DNA from: a virus
Virus record (IMG/VR): IMGVR_UViG_3300013131_000122
Span: 1-34,989 of that record
Length of the DNA stretch: 34,989 nucleotides
Reading direction: 5' to 3' (one strand)
The notes under the pieces are model-generated. The model had not been told where the DNA came from. It saw only the letters and a list, made by a program, of their open reading frames with translations, and ran no database searches. The position numbers and the translations under genes were made by a program. Within the stretch, counting starts at the first letter, position 1, and each line of letters opens with the position of its first letter. Shown in pieces: positions 7,958-15,728 of the stretch.

Positions 7958-10900
7958 CTACCGGGCCGCCTCACTGGGTCGGAGCAGGTATTCCTGGCCG
8001 GTCTCTTTTTCGGCGCGCCGCTCCATGCGCCGCAGGTAGCCGGGGTTCAGCGCCTCCTGGATCTGCCAGAACACGAAGTAGTCCAGCGCGAGCCGGGTGT
8101 AGAACAGGTTCACGAACGGGGTGTTCTGCACGAGCAGGCGAAATGCCTTGGCGGAAGGGTCTTTCCCCGCCTTGGCGTCCTGCAGGAGATTCCACAGATC
8201 CTCGAACTTGCCCACCGTGGGGCCTGAAATTGTGGCGACCGGGCCGTTGCCGAACCGGCTGGCCTCCCCGAACAGGAAGTCGCCGTAGATCCCGAACCCG
8301 CCGCCCTGCTGCATGGCTGCGACCCACGTTTTCCAGTCCGTTGGATCGCGCGGCTGCTTGCCCTTCGCCAGATCCTTGGCGGCGCCGGCGAGATAGCCGA
8401 ACGCGGTGCTGGACACGATCAGCGCGGCCATGCCGCGGATCTCCTGCGAGCGCATATCGCGCAGCCGACGGGCGCCGTAGCCGTAAAGCTCCCGCCCCAT
8501 CTGCCGCTGCATGAAGCCGATGCCGAAGGACTTGAACTGCATCGCCGCCCGAGCCAGTTCGCCGGGGACGGTGCCGCGGCGGGTGCCGTGCCAGGTCGCC
8601 ACGGTGCGGGCGCGCGCATCGGGCGAGATGACCGCGTAGTTCATGCGGTCGATCAGGAGGGTCTGCAGGCGCACGGCGACGCCCTCGCGAACGTCCTGCA
8701 AGGCGCGGTCGATGGCCGGCTCCAGCCCGGCGAAATCGGCGGCGCTCTGCTTGGCCCGGTCCTGGATGCGCCGCTGGACGCCATCGGCGAAGTCGGCCAA
8801 CTCCTCCTCCCACTTCTGGCCGAGATCGCGCAGATCCTCCTGCAGCCGCTTGCGCAGCCGGCCGATCTCACCCGCAGCCGCCCGCTCGGCGGCGTCGGCG
8901 GTCGCCTCCACTTCGGCGGGCAGTTCGCGGTGTAGGCGCTGCAGGCCGCGCTCGATGTCGCCGGCCGCCTTCTTCAGGCTCGCCATGCGCTCCAGCGCCC
9001 GGCCCTTGTCGATGGTGGTGACCGATAGGGCAGCCTTGCCGATGTCGCGGATCTCGTCGCTCGGGCGCACACCGTAGCGCCAGAAGGCATTGGCGGCGTC
9101 GATGTCGAGTTGGGCGCGGGTCATCTCCTCCTGGATCTCGACCAGCCGGTCGTAGGCGCGCTGCGTGTCCTTGGCCAGCCGGTCCTCGGCGGCCGTCATC
9201 TGGCGGCCCTTGCGTGCCGTGATGGCCGCCTCACGGGCCTCGGCGAGGGCCTTCAGCCGATCCGCTATGCGCTGCTTGGCGCCGGCCAGCCGGGTCTCCA
9301 GCTTGGCGGTGCGCTTCTCCACCCACTCCAGCTCCTGCGCATCGCGCGCGGCGCGCTTGGTCACGCGCTCGGCCAGCCCGGCCTTCAGGGCGTTGATCCG
9401 GTCGGCAGCCAGTCCCGAGAACCGGCGGCGATCCATGCCGCGCACCGCTTCAGGGGTCAGCAGGGTCCGGCCGCCCATCTCGGCGACCGCACCCCGCACG
9501 ACCTCCCACTCGGCCGCGCCGATGTCGTATTGGGCGAGCAGCCGGACGGCGGCCTCGGGCAATTCCTCAAAGGCGCTGCCGGACAGATGCCCAAGATGCC
9601 CAGCGGTCGCGAGCAGGGAGGACTCGCGCATGATGTCGGTCCACTTCGTCAGGCCCGACAGCCGGAAAAACTGCCGCTGCGCCCGGCTCATCGCCCCCAC
9701 GGTGCCGTCCACCGCCGAGAAGCGGGCCGACAGCAGGCCCGTCATGCCCTCGGCGGCGTAGCCCAGCTCCGCGAGGATCGCCCGGCGCTCGGCCTTCGAC
9801 CCCGCCCCCTCGAGCAGCCGCTGGAAGGGCGCGAGCAACTGCCGCCCGATGGAGCCGAGGAAGTTCTGCCCCTGGTAGCGCAGCTCCATCGCGGTGGCGG
9901 GGATGTCCGTCACCGAGGACAGCACCGCCCCGCCGAGGGAGGCCATGTTGTTGATGCCGCGGGTCACGGTGCCGGAGATGCCCAGCAGGCGGTTGACCGA
10001 TGCCCCGGTGCGTCCGGCGACCTCCTGGTACAGCCCATGCGCCCAGCCCTGATCGGGGTTCCCGCGCGCCTCCATCGTGCGCAGGGCCTCGACGTTGCCC
10101 GCCGCCCGCAGGCGGTCGCGCACCTGCTGGTAGATGCTGCGCAGGTTGCCCTCGGGGTTGGTGCCCAGCACCCGCATCAGGCCCGTGGCGTCGGCTGAAC
10201 TCTCCAGCCCCCGCAGCACGGACTCACGCAGGTTGCCGCGGCCGAACTCGCGGTTGTAGGCCGACCAGTCATCGGCGGACTTGAAGTGCAGCACCCGCCC
10301 CTGTGACAGCTTCTTGGCGAGGTTGCCCGGCCCCTTGAACGCGGGCGCCTTGTCGCCGGGGACCGATTCGTGGATGCCGGTGACCAGCCCGCGGTAGGCC
10401 TCGTCCAGCCAGCGGTTCATGTCCTCCGGCGGGCCTTCGGGGAACATCCGCTCGAGGTCCAGGCGCGGCAGGATCGCGTCGCGCCACGCCTCGAAGCCCT
10501 GCTGCAGCATCCGGTCGGCGTCGTGGCTCTGGCGCACGATGTAGCCGTCCACCTTGCCGATCCACGCGCCCGCCCGGTTCGCGTCCACGCGGGCCTTGTC
10601 CTGCCAGCGCCGCACGATCAGGGCCAGCGCCTGCGCCTCCTTGGGCAGCTTGGCGAAGGCCTCCGGGGTATCCAGCGCCCACAGCCCGCGGGCCACCTCG
10701 TCATCCATCGCCCCGGACTTGAACAGGTCGAACAGCCCGGCGCGCTCCAGGTCGCCGATCAGCCCGCCGAGGTACTGCCCCCGCAGGGCCTGCTGGACGG
10801 CGTCGGCCGACATTCGGGTGCCCAGCCCCGTGCGGTTGGAACCGGCCAGCAGCGCGGTGATCCCCTCCCACGGCCGGTCGGGGAACTGCGTGGCGATGAA

Positions 10901-11140
10901 GTCCACCGCCTCCAACCGGATGCGGCGGTTGATCGCGGCGTTGCGCTTCTCGATGGCCGCCGCCCGCTTCAGGTCGTTCTCGATGCCCTGCGCAGCCTTC
11001 TGTGCAGCGTTCTGGCTCGGCATCCCGCCGGCCATGTAGTTGCGCTGCCGGCGCTTCAACTCGTCCAGCAGGTCATCCAGCTCGTCGTCCGTGAGGTCGG
11101 CGATCTCCCGGCGCAGGAGGATGGAACAGGATTCGGTCAT
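7958..11140 (-). CDS. Large internal virion (DNA ejection) protein
   Basis: This 1060-aa protein starts at ATG 11140, overlapping the previous stop by one base (TGATG). It begins with an acidic/basic helix (LTDDELDDLLDELKRRQR). Residues about 570-790 are long, highly charged, coiled-coil-like helices. The C-terminal 200 residues contain a hydrophobic stretch (GMAALIVSSTAFGYLAGAAK) and the pattern GKQPRDPTDW ... GGGFGIYGDFLFGE ... ISGPTVGKFEDLWNLL, which is characteristic of podoviral internal virion proteins. Size and place (last of the ejection proteins, before the tail fibre) match T7 gp16. I saw no lytic transglycosylase motif. Inferred role: packed in the capsid and injected to build the trans-envelope conduit. 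Confidence 0.75.
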   Translation of the reverse strand: MTESCSILLRREIADLTDDELDDLLDELKRRQRNYMAGGMPSQNAAQKAAQGIENDLKRAAAIEKRNAAINRRIRLEAVDFIATQFPDRPWEGITALLAGSNRTGLGTRMSADAVQQALRGQYLGGLIGDLERAGLFDLFKSGAMDDEVARGLWALDTPEAFAKLPKEAQALALIVRRWQDKARVDANRAGAWIGKVDGYIVRQSHDADRMLQQGFEAWRDAILPRLDLERMFPEGPPEDMNRWLDEAYRGLVTGIHESVPGDKAPAFKGPGNLAKKLSQGRVLHFKSADDWSAYNREFGRGNLRESVLRGLESSADATGLMRVLGTNPEGNLRSIYQQVRDRLRAAGNVEALRTMEARGNPDQGWAHGLYQEVAGRTGASVNRLLGISGTVTRGINNMASLGGAVLSSVTDIPATAMELRYQGQNFLGSIGRQLLAPFQRLLEGAGSKAERRAILAELGYAAEGMTGLLSARFSAVDGTVGAMSRAQRQFFRLSGLTKWTDIMRESSLLATAGHLGHLSGSAFEELPEAAVRLLAQYDIGAAEWEVVRGAVAEMGGRTLLTPEAVRGMDRRRFSGLAADRINALKAGLAERVTKRAARDAQELEWVEKRTAKLETRLAGAKQRIADRLKALAEAREAAITARKGRQMTAAEDRLAKDTQRAYDRLVEIQEEMTRAQLDIDAANAFWRYGVRPSDEIRDIGKAALSVTTIDKGRALERMASLKKAAGDIERGLQRLHRELPAEVEATADAAERAAAGEIGRLRKRLQEDLRDLGQKWEEELADFADGVQRRIQDRAKQSAADFAGLEPAIDRALQDVREGVAVRLQTLLIDRMNYAVISPDARARTVATWHGTRRGTVPGELARAAMQFKSFGIGFMQRQMGRELYGYGARRLRDMRSQEIRGMAALIVSSTAFGYLAGAAKDLAKGKQPRDPTDWKTWVAAMQQGGGFGIYGDFLFGEASRFGNGPVATISGPTVGKFEDLWNLLQDAKAGKDPSAKAFRLLVQNTPFVNLFYTRLALDYFVFWQIQEALNPGYLRRMERRAEKETGQEYLLRPSEAAR

Positions 11141-12789
11141 CAGCCGTCCCTCATCAGGCAGGTGACGGCCGCCTTGGCGATCTTCCCCCAGCGGTCGGTC
11201 TGCTTGGCGAAGTCCGCCGCGGCGCGGATGGTCTCGTCCTCGGCCTCCACGCCGAAGCGGGTGGCCACGGCGGCCAGTTCCTGCTCGGCGGCGGCCAGTT
11301 CCTCGGCTATCTCGGCATCGGCACGCTCGGCCGGCGCATCGGGGTCGGGAGCGTCACGGATCTCGGCGTCGATCTCGGCGGCGGTGCGCTCAGAGGTCAT
11401 CGCGGTATCAGGCGCGCGCACCTGTGGCGTCGGGGCCGCATCAGCAGCGCGCCCTGTCACGCGAAACACCGACTGCCCTTCCGGCACGTACTTCCCGGCG
11501 ATGCCCCCATCCAGAGCCTTCGCTGCCGGGTTCTCCTCCACCGAGTACCCGCGTTTGCGCAGGGCTTCGTAGACCCTCACGGCCGGAGCCTCCACGACAG
11601 AGTCGCTGACGAGTGGCACGCCGCGCTCAGCGGCCAAATCCGCGAGCCGGCTGTACAGGGCCACCCCGCGCCCCTGCCCCCGCATGGATGCATCAGGGAT
11701 CTCTGCCTTGACCACTCGAAGGCCGCCGTCACGGGCAACCGCAACGGCCTCGCCTGCGTCAGACGCGGCGGTCACGACGGTTTCACCGGCATCGTTCTGC
11801 CGCTCGGAAATGCGGACTCTCGGGTCAACGGGAGCAGCGAACGCATCCTCCACGTCCACCGCCCGCCCTTCGGCCACCTGCCCGACGGCGGCCCGCAAGG
11901 CCGGCTCGCGGACTTCTGGCGGGGCCGCCGCAACCCGCTCGGCCGCACCCGACGGCCGCTCGGCGCCGATCTCCAGGGCGGTGTCCATGCGGGCGGCCAG
12001 CTCCGGGTCGTTGCGCTCGATGGCCGCCTGCGTGATCTCGCGGCCACGAACATCGGCCAGCACCCGGCCGGCATCCGACAGGGGGCGCTCCCACGGCTGT
12101 TCCAGCCCGCGCGCGGCGCGCAGGGCCTCGGCCGAAGTTCCACCCACAACGTGCAGCCCACCGCCGAAGATCGTCCCGAAAGCGATGTTGGCGAGGCTGT
12201 CGGCCATGTCGTAATCGGCCTGCTCGGCCTGCTTCGCGGAGTAGATCAGCGGCTCGATCAGGGCCGCACCCGCAGCGCCCTCCACCGCACCAACCCCGGC
12301 GCGGATGCCCACCCGGCCCGCCGCGGTGGCGTTCTTCAGGAGCCGCAGGTAGCGCGCCTCGCCGAACACCGGGACGAAGGCCGAGGCGATGTTGATGGGG
12401 TCGGTCAGGCTCACGCCCAGCGCCAGCCCGAGCCGCGCGGAACTCTCGGCGAAGCCGCCGCGGGCGCGAGCCAGCGTCGTGTTGCGGCTGATCTCGTCCT
12501 TCTTGCGCTCGATCAGCAGGTCCAGCGCGCCCTCCGTGATGCCCTCATCCCCGACGGTCAGCGCACCCGTCAGCCCGGCGGCGTCGATCCGGGACACCGC
12601 CTCGTCACGCGCCATGCGCGGGCCGGTCGCCCTGGCGCTCGTGATCTCGGCGAACCGCTTGGCGGCCACGGTCGGCAGCTCCGTGACGGTGGAGGCGAAC
12701 TGCGCCTCCATCACGTCGCCGAAACTCGCCGGGATTTCCTCCAGCGGGACGAAGCTGCGGCGGGCGGTGTCCTCCACGTAGAGCGGCAT
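11140..12789 (-). CDS. Internal virion protein with embedded GNAT-like domain
   Basis: This 549-aa product starts at ATG 12789 with a one-base TGATG overlap. The N-terminal half is helical with an amphipathic, alanine/glycine-rich segment (GLALGVSLTDPINIASAFVP, then FGTIFGGGLHVVGG near residue 205), as in podoviral ejection proteins. Residues about 335-425 differ: a beta strand (VKAEIPDAS) is followed by MRGQGRGVALYSRLADLAAE, which fits the acetyl-CoA pyrophosphate loop (Q/R-x-x-G-x-G/A) of GNAT acetyltransferases, and then by AVRVYEALRKRGYSV, the usual GNAT closing segment. Activity is unproven. The C-terminus is acidic and helical. It lies between the 691-aa and 1060-aa ejection proteins. 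Confidence 0.65.
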   Translation of the reverse strand: MPLYVEDTARRSFVPLEEIPASFGDVMEAQFASTVTELPTVAAKRFAEITSARATGPRMARDEAVSRIDAAGLTGALTVGDEGITEGALDLLIERKKDEISRNTTLARARGGFAESSARLGLALGVSLTDPINIASAFVPVFGEARYLRLLKNATAAGRVGIRAGVGAVEGAAGAALIEPLIYSAKQAEQADYDMADSLANIAFGTIFGGGLHVVGGTSAEALRAARGLEQPWERPLSDAGRVLADVRGREITQAAIERNDPELAARMDTALEIGAERPSGAAERVAAAPPEVREPALRAAVGQVAEGRAVDVEDAFAAPVDPRVRISERQNDAGETVVTAASDAGEAVAVARDGGLRVVKAEIPDASMRGQGRGVALYSRLADLAAERGVPLVSDSVVEAPAVRVYEALRKRGYSVEENPAAKALDGGIAGKYVPEGQSVFRVTGRAADAAPTPQVRAPDTAMTSERTAAEIDAEIRDAPDPDAPAERADAEIAEELAAAEQELAAVATRFGVEAEDETIRAAADFAKQTDRWGKIAKAAVTCLMRDG

Positions 12790-14864
12790 CAGCGGCGCTC
12801 CATCTGCCCGCGCGGCGCCGGGCCACCCGCTGGCGGAGTCGGCAACTCGACGCCCAGCCCCAGCAATTCGTCCCAGGTGAACTGCACCGGGTCGCCGCGG
12901 TTGTTGCGCGGGACCATCTGGCCGTTCACGTACAGCCGCAGCCCGGACTCATCCGGGGCGGTCATCCAGTAGCCGTTGCGCCGGACCTCGTCCTGCAACT
13001 GGCTCAGGATCACCTCCTCGGCGGTCCCCGGCACCTGCTGCACCGTCCCCGAGGCGGCGCGGAACTCGCGCAGCGCGCGGGTCGCCCCGTCATCCACCAG
13101 CCCGGCGTCGAACTGCACCGGCACCCGGTAATCCCGCCCCCGGAAACTGGCGAAGGTGTACCGCTCGTTGGCCACGTCGGTGGCCGCCTTGGCCACGGCA
13201 TCCCCGAAGGAATCCCCGCGGCTCATGTAGGCCAGCGCCACCTGCTGCACGCTGTTCTTCACCGCGGTCAGCACCGGGGCGCCTTCCGGGCCGAACGTGG
13301 CAGACAGATCCTCCAACTCCGACTCGACCTCGTCGGACAGGTCGCGGCGGGTCTTGCCGGCCGGCAACAGCGCGTCCTGCTGATCCTTCGGCAGCATGGA
13401 CACCTGCGCCAGCGCGTCGGCGGCGCGCTTGGGGATTCCCGAGCCGATCACCAGTGCGGCGTCGGGCAGGTGCTTGGACACCTGCTTGTAGACCTCCGGC
13501 CACGCCGGCCCCCAGCGGTCGGACTCCGACGCCATGAGGGCAGCCACCGACTCCTGGCCGGGGGTGGCCATGCGGTCGGCGAGCGCGGACACGTAGCCCT
13601 CCGGGAGCGTCTGGCTGCCGGGGATGCCCAGCCGCTCGCGCTCGGCGCGGACGGCCGACAGGTACTCGGTGGGCGAGCCGCCCTTCTGCAAGGCCTCCCA
13701 CTTCTGCGCCACCAGCGGGCTGTACTGGATCAAGTAGCCGGCAGGATCCTTCTCCCGCGCCGCGATGATGCGCTGGGCGGGGCCGGCGGCGGCGCCGTAC
13801 AGGGCCGCCTGGTTGGCCGCGCCCTCCACCTGCGTGGGGGCGTAGGACTCCACCTTGGCCGCCAACTCGGTGTTGGACAGCAGGTGCATCCCGGCGATGT
13901 CCCTGGACAGCCCGACCATCTGCTGGGCCTGCGCGTACCGCTGGGCGCCGTCCTGCTCGCCGAAGGCGGCCACCAGCTCCGCGCGCGACGGCGTGGCCGA
14001 CACCGGCAGCCCAAGGCTGGCCGCGGTGGCGATGTCGCGCAGCCGGTCGCCCAGCACCTGCCGGTTCTCCACGGCGCGGGCCTTGGCTTCCGCTTCCCGG
14101 CGGCGGATCTCGGTCTCCGCCAGGTTGATGGCGCGCTCGCGGGACTCCACCGACAGCCCCTCCACGGCGCTGCGGCCGGACTTGCCGGGTTCCGCGCGCA
14201 GCGCCTTCAGGGCTGCCGTGGGGTCGCGCTCCACCAGTGTCTCGACGGCCGATGCCGACAGGGCTTGGCGCGCCCGCAGCTTGCGGGCCTCGGTCTCCGC
14301 CGCTCCCAGCCCCGCGATGTCGATGGTCTCCAACTGATCGGCCAGCACAGAATCGAACTGCTCGGGCTTGGCCCGCAGCAGCGTCCGGGCCGTGCCCTCG
14401 GCCTCATCCAACTGGTTCCCGCGCAACGTGCGCCGGCTGTCGGACTCGAACTTGAGCGCGTCCTGCGACAGCGAGTTGCCGAAGTCCCCGAGTCGGGCTT
14501 CCAGCCACTCGCGGGCATCCCGCGTGGGGGCGTTCTTCAGCCGCTCGGCGGCGAACTCGTCGTAGTCCTTTAGCAGCGTGGTGGTGAAGTCAGGAGCCCC
14601 AAGGGGCGCCTTCTCGCTGCGCTCGGTCAGTTGCTTCTGCCATTCCGCCTGCGTGGTGAGGTAGGCCTTGTTGGCCCACACCCGGCCCTCCCGCAGGCGC
14701 ATCTCGGCGTCCGCGTTGTTCACGTCGTCCTGCGCCCGGGCGACCTGCCCCAGGGCCTGCCCGACGACCGCAGTGGAGCGGCCCACATCGGCAGGGGCCA
14801 CGGGCTGGATGCCCATCGTCCCCTGCGGGGTGGCGCGGCGCTGGTAGGTCGGAATTTGCGGCAT
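12789..14864 (-). CDS. Internal virion protein, 691 aa
   Basis: I chose ATG 14864 because it forms the TGATG overlap seen at neighbouring junctions; a TTG one codon earlier is also in frame. The protein is predominantly helical, with long charged stretches at residues about 50-120 and 170-260 (rich in E, R, A) and few cysteines or aromatics. A central segment (SVAALMASESDRWGPAWPEV) resembles the middle of T7 gp15-like proteins, but I see no clear SLT catalytic signature. Position between the 156-aa and 549-aa internal proteins supports a gp15-like role in the ejection complex. Family assignment rests mostly on context. Confidence 0.65.
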   Translation of the reverse strand: MPQIPTYQRRATPQGTMGIQPVAPADVGRSTAVVGQALGQVARAQDDVNNADAEMRLREGRVWANKAYLTTQAEWQKQLTERSEKAPLGAPDFTTTLLKDYDEFAAERLKNAPTRDAREWLEARLGDFGNSLSQDALKFESDSRRTLRGNQLDEAEGTARTLLRAKPEQFDSVLADQLETIDIAGLGAAETEARKLRARQALSASAVETLVERDPTAALKALRAEPGKSGRSAVEGLSVESRERAINLAETEIRRREAEAKARAVENRQVLGDRLRDIATAASLGLPVSATPSRAELVAAFGEQDGAQRYAQAQQMVGLSRDIAGMHLLSNTELAAKVESYAPTQVEGAANQAALYGAAAGPAQRIIAAREKDPAGYLIQYSPLVAQKWEALQKGGSPTEYLSAVRAERERLGIPGSQTLPEGYVSALADRMATPGQESVAALMASESDRWGPAWPEVYKQVSKHLPDAALVIGSGIPKRAADALAQVSMLPKDQQDALLPAGKTRRDLSDEVESELEDLSATFGPEGAPVLTAVKNSVQQVALAYMSRGDSFGDAVAKAATDVANERYTFASFRGRDYRVPVQFDAGLVDDGATRALREFRAASGTVQQVPGTAEEVILSQLQDEVRRNGYWMTAPDESGLRLYVNGQMVPRNNRGDPVQFTWDELLGLGVELPTPPAGGPAPRGQMERR

Positions 14865-15334
14865 CAAATCAACTCCAGCGCCCGGCGCCGCTGGCCGTAG
14901 TAGCGGGCGTCCGCCATCCCGGCGAGCAGCGAGGCCCCCGATCCGGCGATCCCCGAGAGCATGGCGTTACGCCCCGAGGCCTTCGCCGCGGCCGACTGGT
15001 AGCGCAGGCCCCGGCTGCGAAGCTGTCCCGCATATCGGGTGGTCAGGGCCTCCAGCTCGAGGTTCGTGCCCGTGTCCTCCATCGTCTTGCGAGCGGTGTC
15101 CGTGAACCCGCCGCCGGACTCCGCGATGGCCGCGGCCTGTTCGGACAGGAACTGCCGCGCCGCCTTGCGCTGGGCGGACTCGGCCTCCCGCGCCTGCGCC
15201 CCGGCGATCTTCGCCTCCTGGTCGAGAACGGCCGCCTGCTCGGCAGCGGTGTCGCGGGCCTGCATCCCGCCGAACAACTGGCCCATGACCTGCGTGGCGG
15301 TGGCAGCACGGGAAAGGGCTACGGGGTCAGCCAC
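14864..15334 (-). CDS. Small internal virion protein
   Basis: This 156-aa protein begins at GTG 15334 with GGAG about 10 bases upstream, and overlaps the GNAT-like gene end by 8 bp. It is alanine/glutamine/arginine-rich and helical (QAREAESAQRKAARQFLSEQ), with a glycine-rich hydrophobic C-terminal segment (LSGIAGSGASLLAGMADARYY). Small, helical, Ala-rich proteins in this position, just before the two large internal proteins, correspond to T7 gp14-like internal virion proteins. Membrane interaction of the C-terminal segment during ejection is inferred. Confidence 0.6.
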   Translation of the reverse strand: MADPVALSRAATATQVMGQLFGGMQARDTAAEQAAVLDQEAKIAGAQAREAESAQRKAARQFLSEQAAAIAESGGGFTDTARKTMEDTGTNLELEALTTRYAGQLRSRGLRYQSAAAKASGRNAMLSGIAGSGASLLAGMADARYYGQRRRALELI

Positions 15335-15728
15335 GGCAGTAAATCTCCATGTCCTCGCCAGCCGGCGTGAATCGCTTCAGGAGGCCTTCACGCTGGAACC
15401 CCAGCATGGACACCCAGCGCCGGGCGACCGCCCAGCGCGGGTCCACGTAGGCCTCCAGGCGGCGGTAATTGGCCGCGTCCATCCGCGCCTTCGCCGCCCG
15501 GTGGATCGCGGCCATGTGCCGGCCGGCGTCGAAGGCGAGCAGCGCCCAAGCCATCGCCCGGCCCTCCCACAGCGGGAGGAACCCGGCGCAGACCACCGGC
15601 CGGTCGTCCACGATCCCGGTCCACGCCGGCCCCTGGATCTGGTCGGCGGCACTCAGGTCCACGCCGAACTGCATGGCCTGCAGCCGCAATCCGGCAACGT
15701 GTTCGGGCTTGAAGGGCAGGATGTTCAT
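15327..15728 (-). CDS. GNAT-like protein in the T7 gp13 position
   Basis: The 133-aa protein starts at ATG 15728 (MNILPFKPEHV), overlapping the upstream stop by one base (TGATG). An upstream in-frame extension to 15971 lies wholly inside the tail tube gene and is rejected. The layout is that of a short GNAT acetyltransferase: N-terminal strand, TGIVDDRPVVCAGFLPLW (beta hairpin), AMAWALLAFDAG, a helix AAIHRAAKARMD, then RRLEAYVDPRWAVARRWVSM and LGFQREGLLKRF. The usual Q/R-x-x-G-x-G/A loop is not evident, so it may be structural. It sits between the tail tube and internal protein genes, where T7 has gp13. Confidence 0.6.
   Translation of the reverse strand: MNILPFKPEHVAGLRLQAMQFGVDLSAADQIQGPAWTGIVDDRPVVCAGFLPLWEGRAMAWALLAFDAGRHMAAIHRAAKARMDAANYRRLEAYVDPRWAVARRWVSMLGFQREGLLKRFTPAGEDMEIYCRG

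Noticed and set aside
3037-8039. Two plus-strand frames of about 810 residues opposite the spike and fibre genes
   Set aside because: Composition is Arg/Val/Gly/Ala-heavy without domains, and the minus-strand genes are clearly recognised.
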